Notes under the pieces: model-generated
What the model saw: the letters and a program-made list of their open reading frames with translations, nothing else
Told to the model about the DNA's origin: nothing
Databases searched by the model: none
Translations under genes and position numbers: made by a program
Part shown: positions 44,498 through 52,991 of the stretch, piece by piece
Numbering within the stretch: position 1 is the stretch's first letter
Layout of the letters: every line of letters begins with the position of its first letter
Origin: JAQWRV01 sp045564915
GTDB lineage: Bacteria > Pseudomonadota > Alphaproteobacteria > Rhodospirillales > Rhodospirillaceae
NCBI GenBank assembly: GCA_045564915.1
Contig: JBJLGL010000009.1
Coordinates: 124,001 to 188,000 of the forward strand
DNA: 64,000 nucleotides
Direction of reading: 5' to 3'

Positions 44498-44965
44498 TCA
44501 AGTAGGATAGATTAGTTTAAATTGCTCGATTATGACGATCATATCTGTATTCGGCGTCAAACCATATGGCGCAAGCATTTGGGTCCAGTAGGGCCAATGA
44601 ATATCTTGCCACGTCCTTAGCTTTCTAGCGTCCGGGCCCTCCACAGCAAGATGGCCTTCGTTTATATCTTTGTATGGTACAGGTGTAATCTTAGTTGTCT
44701 TTACTGCCCCTTGGGGTATGCCGGCAAAATCCACCAGCACCAACACACCACCCAGCGTTGGCGCAAGTTCAGGTTGGCGTTCCTGGAGAAGCTGCAATCC
44801 AAAAAGCCCCCTTTTCTTTTCCGTGATAATCAGGTTCATGATTATCTCCGCAAAATCAGGGTTTCCGCTTGCTCGCCGCGCCCGATAATTGTTCCCAGCA
44901 TCCGGAACAGAGCGTTTAACATCTTCCCAAAAGGCCTCTGTCATTTCTGATTTGTCTACAAACAT
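44498..44965 (-). CDS. ASCH-domain-like protein (copy C, degenerate motif)
   Basis: A 155-residue third paralogue. It has AFWEDVKRSVPDAG (11-24), a corresponding TEKKRGLFGLQ (48-58) in which the Gly is Glu49 and the Thr is Leu54, then AVKTTKITPVPYKDI, EGPDARKLRTWQDIH and NTDMIVIIEQFKLIYP. The degenerate motif suggests loss or change of activity relative to copies A and B. No signal peptide. GGAG lies 7 bases before the ATG. First of the three in transcription order, 198 bases from the 3' end of the dehydrogenase gene. Confidence 0.68.
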   Translation of the reverse strand: MFVDKSEMTEAFWEDVKRSVPDAGNNYRARRASGNPDFAEIIMNLIITEKKRGLFGLQLLQERQPELAPTLGGVLVLVDFAGIPQGAVKTTKITPVPYKDINEGHLAVEGPDARKLRTWQDIHWPYWTQMLAPYGLTPNTDMIVIIEQFKLIYPT

Positions 44966-45163
44966 TCATTACTCCACATAAGAAATTTTCCGAATAGTTT
45001 GCCTCACGTCATCAGCCAGCCTCTCCGCCAGATACTTCAATTATTTATCGATACTTAAGGCAGGAATTTCATTTGGATATGCCACACTTACCATGAGGGC
45101 AATAATTTGCACCGTGGGACTATCTCGTCCGTTGCATTCCTAGGGGTGGAGATAGGGCTATCC

Positions 45164-46414
45164 CTAGCCGCTATATGTAATTCTCCACACCGTCTGTCCA
45201 ACATCATCAGAGACCAAAAGGCTGCCATCGGGCAACATCAATATACCTGCTGGTCGCCCCCAAACTTCGCTATTATTAGCGTCGCCATTCCAAAAGCCTG
45301 CGGCAAATACTTGGTAATCGCCTCGAGGTTTTCCGTCAACGAAAGGTACATAGGCAACAATATAGCCACGTGGCTGGTTAGCATTCCAGGAACCATGCAG
45401 AGCAACGAAGGCGCCGCCTTTGTAGTTCTCTGGAAAGAGGTCGCCGGTGTAAAATTCAAGATCAATAGCCGCCGAATGAGCAAGGAACGGCACATCTGGT
45501 TGAATTGCCGCAGCTACCAAGTCAGGGCGTTTATCGGCAAAGCCAGGCTGTGGATTTGATCCCATATAACTATAAGGCCAGCCAAAGAAGGCCCCCTCTG
45601 GAACACGAGTAAAATAGTCCGGCACCAGTTCATCACCCTGCCGGTCCCGTTCATTAACTACGGTGTATAGATCTTCGGTTCCAGGGTAAAACTTTACTTC
45701 GGTAGGAACACGCATACCTGAGGCAAAGGTGCGTCCTCGGCTCCCATCGATAGAAAACTCCTGAATTGTAGCGTGGGGGCTCGGGTCCTCTCCTATGTTA
45801 GATGCGGAGCCGATACCAACATAAAATCGGGTGCCGTCTGGGTGGATGGCGATATTCCGTGCCCAGTGAGATCTCATGTCGCTAGGACCCAACGCACCGG
45901 GCGGTGTAAGCAAAACACTTGAGAATGGAGTCTGACTGCCGTTGGAGGCGTAGGGATATTTGTGCACACCTGTCTTATCGCCGATAAGGATCGCGTCATC
46001 CATGAAGGCAATACCGTGTGGCATATTGAGATTATCGATATAAACAAACTGCTCGTCCGCCACCCCACTGTTGTCGGTATCTCTCAAAACTGAGATACGT
46101 CCTGCACGGGGCTCTGCAATAAAAATATCTCCATTAGGTGCCAGCTCCATGTTTCGGGCATGGGCAAGCCCTTCCGCAAACAATGAAACCGAAAAGCCAT
46201 TAGGCACTTTGGGAATATCATCGGCAGTCCTTGGGCGGGGGCGAGAAAAATTCATCTCGCGCGGGCGGCGGGCAGAGTCGGGATTAGGACTAGCAAGATT
46301 ATTAAGATCGATTCTTAGTTTCTTTCCGATCGTTTGATCTAGAGTTGCTGCCTGAGCAGCATTGTCAAACATGTGCCCGCTTAAAAGTCCAATCGCAATT
46401 ATAAACACCTTCAT
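45164..46414 (-). CDS. secreted glucose/sorbosone dehydrogenase-type beta-propeller protein
   Basis: A 416-residue protein with a signal peptide (cleavage near AQA, about 20-22) and a six-bladed propeller typical of PQQ-dependent soluble aldose or L-sorbosone dehydrogenases. Landmarks are PNGFSVSLFAEGLAHARNMELAPNG (in two parts, about 71-95), LNMPHGIAF, SHWARNIAIHPDG, YTVVNERDRQGDE, HGSWNANQPRGY and the C-terminal WGRPAGILMLPDGSLLVSDD. The probable substrate is a periplasmic sugar or alcohol with PQQ as cofactor. No PQQ synthesis gene is in view. It lies between the ASCH genes and grpE, 64 bases after grpE on the same strand. Confidence 0.85.
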   Translation of the reverse strand: MKVFIIAIGLLSGHMFDNAAQAATLDQTIGKKLRIDLNNLASPNPDSARRPREMNFSRPRPRTADDIPKVPNGFSVSLFAEGLAHARNMELAPNGDIFIAEPRAGRISVLRDTDNSGVADEQFVYIDNLNMPHGIAFMDDAILIGDKTGVHKYPYASNGSQTPFSSVLLTPPGALGPSDMRSHWARNIAIHPDGTRFYVGIGSASNIGEDPSPHATIQEFSIDGSRGRTFASGMRVPTEVKFYPGTEDLYTVVNERDRQGDELVPDYFTRVPEGAFFGWPYSYMGSNPQPGFADKRPDLVAAAIQPDVPFLAHSAAIDLEFYTGDLFPENYKGGAFVALHGSWNANQPRGYIVAYVPFVDGKPRGDYQVFAAGFWNGDANNSEVWGRPAGILMLPDGSLLVSDDVGQTVWRITYSG

Positions 46415-46478
46415 AACATACTCTCCTTGAGGCCTTGGTTATGTTTTGACCGGCTCGCCGAGACATTTTATCTGAAGC

Positions 46479-47198
46479 CTACACCTCTTGATCAACTGCG
46501 CCTCTTTGCTCGTCTGATTCTGTATCGGCAGGTTCTCGCTTGGGGCCACCTTTTGAAATAACTACCATAGCGGGGCGTAACAGTCGGTCAGCCATCATAT
46601 ATCCTTCCTGCACAACCTGGACGACGGTACCCGCTGGCAAATCTTGGTTTTCCAACTCCTGCATAGCCTGATGCCGGTTGGGGTCAAAAGGCTGATCAAG
46701 TGAAACAAACTTAGTTACTCTCTGACCTTCCAGCACGGTGGTCAATTCTTTTGCTGTCATCTCCACCCCAACGGCGAGATTTTTTACAACATCATTTTGC
46801 GAGCGAAGCTCTACTGGCGCTGCCAAAAGGGCACGCTCTAAGTTGTCAGCAACCTGTAAGATAGACTTGCAAATATTTGAGGTGCCGTATTTGGCATTAT
46901 CTGAAATCCGCTTGTCCGCACGCTTACCCGCGTTCTCCGCCTCTGCTAGGGCTAGCAGGCGCTCTTTAGCAGAATGGGCCAGAGCTGCTTCAAGTTCAAT
47001 AATGCGCTGGTCTGGTGACGGCTCACCTTCTTCCAGCGCCTCTTCAGGCAGCCCTGCAGGACCGTCGTTGGGCGATGGCTCGCTGGAAGACTCATCTTCT
47101 TCTGCCTCTAAATCTTCTGCCGCAACCTCGTCTGCTTTAGATTCCGACGGGGGGGTCTCATCATTGTCATTTTCCGATTTGGGGTCGGTCTCACTCAT
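46479..47198 (-). CDS. grpE: nucleotide exchange factor GrpE
   Basis: A 239-residue DnaK co-chaperone. After a strongly acidic, probably disordered tail (about 1-62) comes the long coiled coil (RIIELEAALAHSAKERLLAL onward) and the C-terminal beta domain. That domain has FDPNRHQAMQELE and a GTVVQVVQEGYMMADRLLRPAMVVISKG block (in two parts), the GrpE signature. The frame is open upstream to 47246, but the ATG at 47198 (MSETDP) follows the hrcA stop by 19 bases and has AGGA upstream. Likely co-transcribed with hrcA. Confidence 0.95.
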   Translation of the reverse strand: MSETDPKSENDNDETPPSESKADEVAAEDLEAEEDESSSEPSPNDGPAGLPEEALEEGEPSPDQRIIELEAALAHSAKERLLALAEAENAGKRADKRISDNAKYGTSNICKSILQVADNLERALLAAPVELRSQNDVVKNLAVGVEMTAKELTTVLEGQRVTKFVSLDQPFDPNRHQAMQELENQDLPAGTVVQVVQEGYMMADRLLRPAMVVISKGGPKREPADTESDEQRGAVDQEV

Positions 47199-47217
47199 AA
47201 CCACTAGTCCTAATGTT

Positions 47218-48303
47218 TCAAGATTGATCGAGAAGGCGGCCCACAACCTTAGCGGTGTAGTCCACCATAGGAATGATACGGGCGTAATTGATCCGCGTGG
47301 GGCCGATCACACCTACTGCTCCTACAATTTTTTCCTGGCCGTTCTTAAACGGTGCAACCACCATTGAACAGCCAGCGAGGTTAAACAGTTCGTTCTCAGC
47401 ACCAATAAAAATCTGCACCCCTTCGGCAACGCCAACTAATTCAACTAGTTTGATAATCTCTTTACGAGTTTCAAGGGTTTCAAACAGGTGCCGCACCCGG
47501 TCAAGGTCCTCAAGCGCAGTGACATCATTAAGAAGGTTGGCTTGGCCACTAATTATTAATGAGCCGCCATCGATCTGATCGCCAGACCACGTGGCGAGTC
47601 CATCAGCAACAAGCTTAGTGGTTAGGGAGTCTAGTTGTGCTCGTCGGTTTTCTAGATCAGCCAGAATGTGGTCTCTAGCTTCGCTTAGGGTCTGTCCTCC
47701 AAGCTTGGCCGAAAGAAAATTGCCTGCCTCTATGAGAGCGGAGGGCGGCAAACCTTCGGGCACCTCAATCACTCGGTTTTCTACCACGCCGTTTTCAGAT
47801 ATCATAACCACAAGTGCGCGGCTTGGCGCGAGGCTGACGAATTCAATATGTTTGAGAGAAACTTCTGACTTTGGGGCGAGAACTAACCCAGCATGGCGCG
47901 ACAGGCCGGACAAAGTATGCGAAGCCCTTTCCAGCACTTCATGAACGCCTTTGCCAGCTGCAGCGCATTTGGCTTCAATATCCTTACGTTCGCTGGACGC
48001 CAGGCCGCCCACCTGAAGTAGGCCGGAAACAAACAAGCGAAGACCTATCTCCGTCGGCAACCGCCCAGCAGAGGTATGCGGCGCAAACAACAGGCCTGCG
48101 AATTCTAAATCTGACATGACATTGCGGATAGTAGCCGCCGAAAGCGACCCTTTTAGCTTACGCGCAACGGTACGAGATCCTACCGGTTCGCCAGTTTCTA
48201 CGTAGGCATCGACAATATGGCGGAACACCTCCCGTGAGCGAGCATTGAGCTCAGAGACAGGCTCGGGACCAATAAAACGCGCGTCGGGTGTGGAAGCAAT
48301 CAT
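47218..48303 (-). CDS. hrcA: heat-inducible transcription repressor HrcA
   Basis: A 361-residue repressor. An N-terminal winged-helix domain (LNARSREVFRHIVDAYVETG, about 19-38; VGSRTVARKL; SAATIRNVMSDLE) is followed by the GAF-like dimerisation domain and a C-terminal VGVIGPTRINYARIIPMVDY block. HrcA binds CIRCE elements, usually at groESL. No CIRCE is visible at any heat-shock gene in this window. It is divergent from rph and runs into grpE. Confidence 0.95.
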   Translation of the reverse strand: MIASTPDARFIGPEPVSELNARSREVFRHIVDAYVETGEPVGSRTVARKLKGSLSAATIRNVMSDLEFAGLLFAPHTSAGRLPTEIGLRLFVSGLLQVGGLASSERKDIEAKCAAAGKGVHEVLERASHTLSGLSRHAGLVLAPKSEVSLKHIEFVSLAPSRALVVMISENGVVENRVIEVPEGLPPSALIEAGNFLSAKLGGQTLSEARDHILADLENRRAQLDSLTTKLVADGLATWSGDQIDGGSLIISGQANLLNDVTALEDLDRVRHLFETLETRKEIIKLVELVGVAEGVQIFIGAENELFNLAGCSMVVAPFKNGQEKIVGAVGVIGPTRINYARIIPMVDYTAKVVGRLLDQS

Positions 48304-48364
48304 GTCCGGCTATGTAAGCAAGGGCGGCCATTGCGTCAATGAAGCCGACCAATAGTAACAACAC

Positions 48365-48393
48365 ATAACAATTCAAATAGAATGTATTCTCAA
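48365..48393 (-). promoter_or_regulatory. hrcA: candidate promoter of hrcA-grpE
   Basis: On the minus strand TTGAGA (48393-48388) and TGTTAT (48370-48365) are 17 bases apart; they match the sigma-70 consensus at five and four of six positions. The preceding base makes CTTGAGA, which also resembles a sigma-32 -35 element, but no CCCCAT-like -10 follows. Transcription would start about 55 bases before hrcA. Confidence 0.45.
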
Positions 48394-48464
48394 GCGATCG
48401 GACTTGTTTTAGGAGCGATTTAACGGGTAAGGAAGTCGCCACATCCCCATCAGGAGTACTTTTT

Positions 48465-49181
48465 ATGCGCCCTTCCGGCCGGACCGTCGATCAGCTTCGC
48501 TCTGTTTCTTTTGAACTCGGCTTTGCCAAACATGCTGAAGGGTCATGCCTGGTTAAATTCGGCGATACCCATGTCTTATGTACTGCCAGCCTTGAAGAAC
48601 GGGTGCCACCCTGGATGCGCGGCTCCGGCAAGGGTTGGATTTCTGCTGAATACGGCATGCTCCCGCGGTCTACGAACACCCGGACTGATCGTGAAGCCGC
48701 CCGTGGCAAACAATCGGGCCGGACACAGGAGATTCAGCGGCTAATTGGTCGGGCCTTGCGTGCCGTAACGAAGATGGACGGTTTTGGTGAAGTTCAGATC
48801 CGAGTCGATTGCGACGTCTTGCAGGCTGACGGCGGCACGCGCACTGCATCTATCACTGGCGCCTATCTGGCCTTGCACCGGGCATTTGAAGCCATGATCA
48901 AAATGGGCTTAATCACCGAAATCCCGCTGAGCGAGCCTGTTGCGGCTGTTTCCTGCGGTATTTATAAGGGAACACCGGTTCTAGACCTGGACTACGCTGA
49001 AGATTCCAATGCTCAAGCCGATGCCAATTTCGTTCTAACTGCCTCTCAGAAAATAGTTGAGGTGCAGGGTACGGCGGAAGAGGATCCATTTACCACAGCT
49101 GAATTTCAGGCTTTGATGGAATTGGCCCAAAAAGGGGTAACAGAGTTAGTAGCCCTTCAGCGGGCTCTGCTAGGAAACTAA
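48465..49181 (+). CDS. rph: ribonuclease PH
   Basis: A 238-residue phosphorolytic 3'-5' exoribonuclease that trims tRNA 3' ends. The N-terminus MRPSGRTVDQLR is typical; FGDTHVLCTASLEERVP (about 32-48), MLPRSTNTRTDREAARGK (about 65-82) and the phosphate-binding GGTRTASITGAY (about 125-136) are conserved. AGGAG lies about 10 bases upstream of the ATG. Its stop shares a base with the rdgB start (TAATG), so the two are coupled. Confidence 0.97.
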   Translation: MRPSGRTVDQLRSVSFELGFAKHAEGSCLVKFGDTHVLCTASLEERVPPWMRGSGKGWISAEYGMLPRSTNTRTDREAARGKQSGRTQEIQRLIGRALRAVTKMDGFGEVQIRVDCDVLQADGGTRTASITGAYLALHRAFEAMIKMGLITEIPLSEPVAAVSCGIYKGTPVLDLDYAEDSNAQADANFVLTASQKIVEVQGTAEEDPFTTAEFQALMELAQKGVTELVALQRALLGN

Positions 49182-49780
49182 TGAACGCCCGACGATTTAC
49201 AGACGACTGCCTTGTAGTCGCAAGTCATAACCAAGGTAAAGTGCGCGAGATCAAAACCTTGCTGGAACCCTTTTCTGCCGTCGTGGTTTCTGCAGGTGAA
49301 CTAAACTTACCCGAGCCGGAAGAGACTGGCACCAGCTTCGTTGCAAATGCTGAGCTCAAAGCGCTAGCAAGTGCCAAAGCCTCCGGCAAGGTCGCTTTAG
49401 CAGACGACTCAGGCTTGGCGGTGTCAGCCCTAGGTGGAGCGCCTGGCATTTTTTCCGCGCGTTGGGCGGGGAGGGATAATGATTTCGCCTTGGCCATGCA
49501 TAAGGTTGAAACCGAGTTAGGCACCGCGACAGACCGGTCAGCCCGTTTTATATGTGCACTCACCCTCGCCTGGCCCGATGGCCATAGAGAAACCTTTGAA
49601 GGCTCGGTTCTAGGTGCGCTCTCATTCCCGCCGCGTGGTGATAAGGGTTTCGGCTATGACGCTATTTTTATACCCGACGGGTTTGACATTACCTTTGCAG
49701 AAATGGCGCCTAGCAAAAAGCACGCGATGAGCCATAGGGCTGAAGCTTTCCATAAACTGGTAGCTGCCTGCTTCGCATGA
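49181..49780 (+). CDS. rdgB: dITP/XTP pyrophosphatase (RdgB/HAM1)
   Basis: A 199-residue house-cleaning nucleotidase that removes inosine and xanthosine triphosphates. VASHNQGKVREI (11-22) is the N-terminal signature, GTSFVANAELKA binds substrate, ADDSGLAVSALGGAPGIFSARWAG carries the metal-binding Asp residues (in two parts, about 73-96), and GDKGFGYDAIF and KHAMSHRAEA close the site. Sits between rph (one-base overlap) and hemW (ATGA overlap). Confidence 0.97.
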   Translation: MNARRFTDDCLVVASHNQGKVREIKTLLEPFSAVVVSAGELNLPEPEETGTSFVANAELKALASAKASGKVALADDSGLAVSALGGAPGIFSARWAGRDNDFALAMHKVETELGTATDRSARFICALTLAWPDGHRETFEGSVLGALSFPPRGDKGFGYDAIFIPDGFDITFAEMAPSKKHAMSHRAEAFHKLVAACFA

Positions 49781-50979
49781 GCACAAAGGGATACATACAA
49801 GCGTCTGACAAGGACAATGTTGCTCTGTATATTCACTGGCCATTTTGTGTCTCAAAGTGCCCATACTGCGATTTCAATTCCCATGTAGTTGAACACGTCG
49901 ACCACGGGGCTTGGCACGAAGCATTGCTGCGCGAACTAGCATTTGAGGCACAGCGTACAGATGCCAAGCGTCTGCACTCTATTTTTTTTGGTGGGGGCAC
50001 CCCTTCGTTAATGCACGCAAACACAGTCAGGGCCATCATCGATGAGGCAAAGGCACTTTGGAGGTTTGGTGACAACCTAGAAATCACAATCGAAGCGAAT
50101 CCAGGTACAGCGGACTCAGAAAGATTCTTTGCGTTCAAGGAGGCTGGGATAAACCGTTTGTCACTCGGCGTGCAAAGCCTTGATGCAAAGCAGTTAGAGT
50201 TTCTTGGTCGTGAACATTCACCCTCCGATGCCATGCACGCGATTGCATTGGCTGGTGACAGCTTTGACCATCTGTCTTTTGATTTGATTTACGCTCGGCC
50301 AGGCCAAACAAAAAAAGAATGGCGTAATGAGTTGTTGCGCGCGCTGGATGTTTTAAAAAGTGCCGGCGGCACACATCTATCCTGTTATCAGCTAACGATC
50401 GAAGAAAATACCCCGTTTAAAAGAGATTTTGAGAATGGTTTGTTTAGTTTGCCCGATGAAGATATGGGGGCAGCATTGTTTAACCTAACCCAAGATATTT
50501 TAAATGATGCAGGTATGCCAGCTTATGAAATTTCTAACCACGCCCAGCCAGGGAGTGCAGGTAGGCATAATACTCATGTATGGAAGGGTGGTATGTATGT
50601 GGGTATTGGTCCTGGTGCCCATGGCCGAACACCGGTGAATGGAATGGTTCATAGTATCCGTAAGCACAAACCGCCTGCCCAGTGGTTAAAAAATGTTTTG
50701 AGGCAGGGACACAGCACCCTGGAGGACATAAGCCTAAAACCTAAAGATCGGGGAGAAGAGATGGTCATGTTAGGTCTGCGGCTTACCGAGGGGCTAGACC
50801 TAACATCGATGGAACAGCAAACCGGCTTGCCCCGGTATTCCGTGATTTCTCGAGACTCACTTAAAGCCCTTGAGTCTGGGGGGCTTGTCGTCTGTTCTTC
50901 CGGCCGCCTTTGTGTAACGCGGCGCGGACGTCTGGTTTTAAATAGTATTATTGAAGCATTGCTTTTACACGTAGACTAA
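49777..50979 (+). CDS. hemW: radical SAM heme chaperone HemW
   Basis: A 400-residue radical SAM protein. YIHWPFCVSKCPYCDF (18-33) holds the C-x3-C-x2-C cluster motif (Cys24, Cys28, Cys31), preceded by the HemW-type IHWPFC. FFGGGTPSL and RLSLGVQSLD follow, and the C-terminal HemN_C domain begins at about 325. The extra N-terminal Cys of true HemN is absent. HemW is thought to deliver heme to target proteins, not to oxidise coproporphyrinogen. Last gene of rph-rdgB-hemW, with an ATGA overlap to rdgB. Confidence 0.93.
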   Translation: MSTKGYIQASDKDNVALYIHWPFCVSKCPYCDFNSHVVEHVDHGAWHEALLRELAFEAQRTDAKRLHSIFFGGGTPSLMHANTVRAIIDEAKALWRFGDNLEITIEANPGTADSERFFAFKEAGINRLSLGVQSLDAKQLEFLGREHSPSDAMHAIALAGDSFDHLSFDLIYARPGQTKKEWRNELLRALDVLKSAGGTHLSCYQLTIEENTPFKRDFENGLFSLPDEDMGAALFNLTQDILNDAGMPAYEISNHAQPGSAGRHNTHVWKGGMYVGIGPGAHGRTPVNGMVHSIRKHKPPAQWLKNVLRQGHSTLEDISLKPKDRGEEMVMLGLRLTEGLDLTSMEQQTGLPRYSVISRDSLKALESGGLVVCSSGRLCVTRRGRLVLNSIIEALLLHVD

Positions 50980-51181
50980 ATCTTATGCGCTATAACTAGC
51001 GTACACAGCTCCAACTACTAATCTATGCTGGATCAATCGCCCACTATTTATCAAGCTTGACTTAGAAGGAACCAGCCAGTGTACCGGCATAGAGACTATA
51101 ATGGGTGGGCCTTTATCAACAGCCCCCAAGTTTGATTAGACCCTTGCCCGCAGAGATAAATGTGAAGTCTGTCAACGCGGG

Positions 51182-52329
51182 CTACTTCACCCCTGAGATC
51201 ATCAGCCATGAGCGATGCACGCCTTTGGACGGACCGCCGTACTGATTGTTGTCACGCTCTGCTTTTGTGGTGGCATCCTGATAGCCGACCTCGATATCTT
51301 TAAAGCCAGCGTCTTCGCACAGTTTCCTAAAGTCTGCTGTCAGTGCGCCTTTCCAGAATGGCTCATAGTTGTATTGGATCTCATAATCACCACGGATTCT
51401 CCCCCAAGTGTCCATTTCTTCGAGGCGGCGGGAACCTCCAGATGTACCATTTTGCCGCCTACCTTAAGCAGGCGGTGGCATTCTTTAATAATGCTTGGCA
51501 GGGCCTTGCCTGATGTTTCATGTAATACGGCGCTTGAAGTTATGAGGTCAAAGCTCTCATCTCCAAAATCTGTGCACTCCGCATTCTGTTGACTGAAGTG
51601 AACTGGAATGCCGAGACCCTCGGCCCGGGCATGTGCATAGCGCATCATGCCGGCACCAACGTCACAAGCGTGGGTTTCAGATTCCTGAAAATAACTGGCG
51701 ATGGCACATGTCGAGTGGCCAACGCTGCAGCCTATATCGAGGATTCGCTTCGGCTGGCCTTGGGGCCAGCGTGCAAAGTAATGAGACACGATAGTATGGC
51801 CTCGGACATCATTCATGTAGCCGCCGTTACGGCCCATTTGATAGACCACGGCTCCGCGATCGAACACCGCCCCTTGGCGCACATCCCGCTCGCTATAGGT
51901 TCCATGATAATTACCGGGCATGCGGTGAATGTCGCGTGCAGTGATATAGTTCGGTACTGCCAACTCGGGATTCACCCGAACTGACCCCTTGGGATCGTCG
52001 ACCTCAGCCCTGTCCATTAGATCATCTATCTGCCGGTCAACACAGGTGCCCACCGCATCCCACATCATGTCCTGGGCGACAGCATTCATGGTAAGCCATG
52101 CTTGATAAGAGGGCTCTTTTTCCATCTCCTTGCGGAGCTCTTGGTGATTGCGCGGCTGGCGCCCTTCACGTTTCTCAAACGCCGGGCGAATTTTTTCTTC
52201 TAAGAGAAGTTTGAGGCCTGGATCGATTTTTGAGTATAGGTAGACTTTCATATCTACGATAGCGAGCTGCTCAGCCACTTCATCGTGATTTGATTCCGGC
52301 ATCATCGGATGTGGGCGATGGGCATCCAT
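51182..52329 (-). pseudogene. SAM-dependent methyltransferase with unusual N-terminal domain, frameshifted (paralogue of 58047-59228)
   Basis: A gene of about 382 codons split by one frameshift. The first frame, from the ATG at 52329 (GAAAGGAA upstream), is homologous throughout to the intact 393-residue gene at 58047. Shared blocks are a helical N-terminal domain, an NYITARDIHRMPG/SERDVRQGAVFDRGA region, the SAM-binding RILDIGCSVGHST, FDLITSSAVLHETS and VGGKMVHLEVPA. Near 51413-51420 (AAGAAATGG on the coding strand) homology jumps to the next frame. That frame continues MDTWGRIRGDYEIQYNY-EPFWKG to the stop at 51182, matching the paralogue's C-terminus, including EPFW. One missing base would explain it. 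It could be a recent mutation, a sequencing or assembly error, or programmed. Substrate unknown. Confidence 0.75.
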
Positions 52330-52383
52330 GGTGGGTTCCTTTCTCGTCAACAGCGCTTTCTTTAAGAGCAATTTATGTTTGTA

Positions 52384-52770
52384 TTAGATGTCTTCCATGT
52401 CCTTCATATCGTCAATATCTTTCATGATATCATAATAGTCATCCGGCATGTTTTCTTCCATTCGGACTCGTTCTTCGCGCAAAACGCGGAAAACTTTGTG
52501 AAGGATTCTGTTGCGTAAGGCCCCACGATCGGCCAACGCTGCATTGTCTGGATTATAGGTTTCTATATCTTCGGTGCTGATTCCACCATTGGCTTCTGAC
52601 ACCCTTTCTTGGGTGTCGAGCCGCTCACGCAGCACAGAAACTTCGACCGTTAAGGCCATGACCATAGCAAAAAGCTGATCATTGGTTGGGCCGTCGTGAA
52701 AGGCGACGGGACGGCCTTTCGGCACCCATACCTTATCTTCTGGGCCCGTTAATCCTGGGGCAGCGACCAT
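52384..52770 (-). CDS. uncharacterised 128-residue protein beside the methyltransferase
   Basis: I do not recognise this family. The protein is soluble. It begins MVAAPGLTGPEDKVWVPKG, has a helical, possibly coiled-coil segment (NDQLFAMVMALTVEVSVLRE, about 30-49), a second helix (RNRILHKVFRVLREERV, about 87-103) and a very acidic tail rich in Asp, Met and Lys (about 105-128). AAGGAGA lies about 7 bases before the ATG, a strong ribosome binding site. The methyltransferase gene starts 54 bases downstream, so the two are probably co-transcribed and may be partners. Confidence 0.65.
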   Translation of the reverse strand: MVAAPGLTGPEDKVWVPKGRPVAFHDGPTNDQLFAMVMALTVEVSVLRERLDTQERVSEANGGISTEDIETYNPDNAALADRGALRNRILHKVFRVLREERVRMEENMPDDYYDIMKDIDDMKDMEDI

Positions 52771-52991
52771 GAGCGTCTCCTTCTTTTGGATCCCTTATAC
52801 ATTTTTTCTTCTCTTGCGTCTCAGCTTAGCGGCGCAGATCTCCATCCGTCGTCTGCCTTTTGCACGAAAAATGGACTTATGGCTATTTATTAAGTCATTC
52901 ACGCTGTCGCCCTGGCCAAAGGCCCACTCAACTAACGTTTTTCCGGGCCACCAAAAACCACGATATGCTCTGTCTACACGCCAGTCATAGC

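Noticed and set aside
47288..47578. Plus-strand ORFs antisense to hrcA and grpE
   Set aside because: They lie wholly within well-conserved genes in another frame and show no independent coding evidence.
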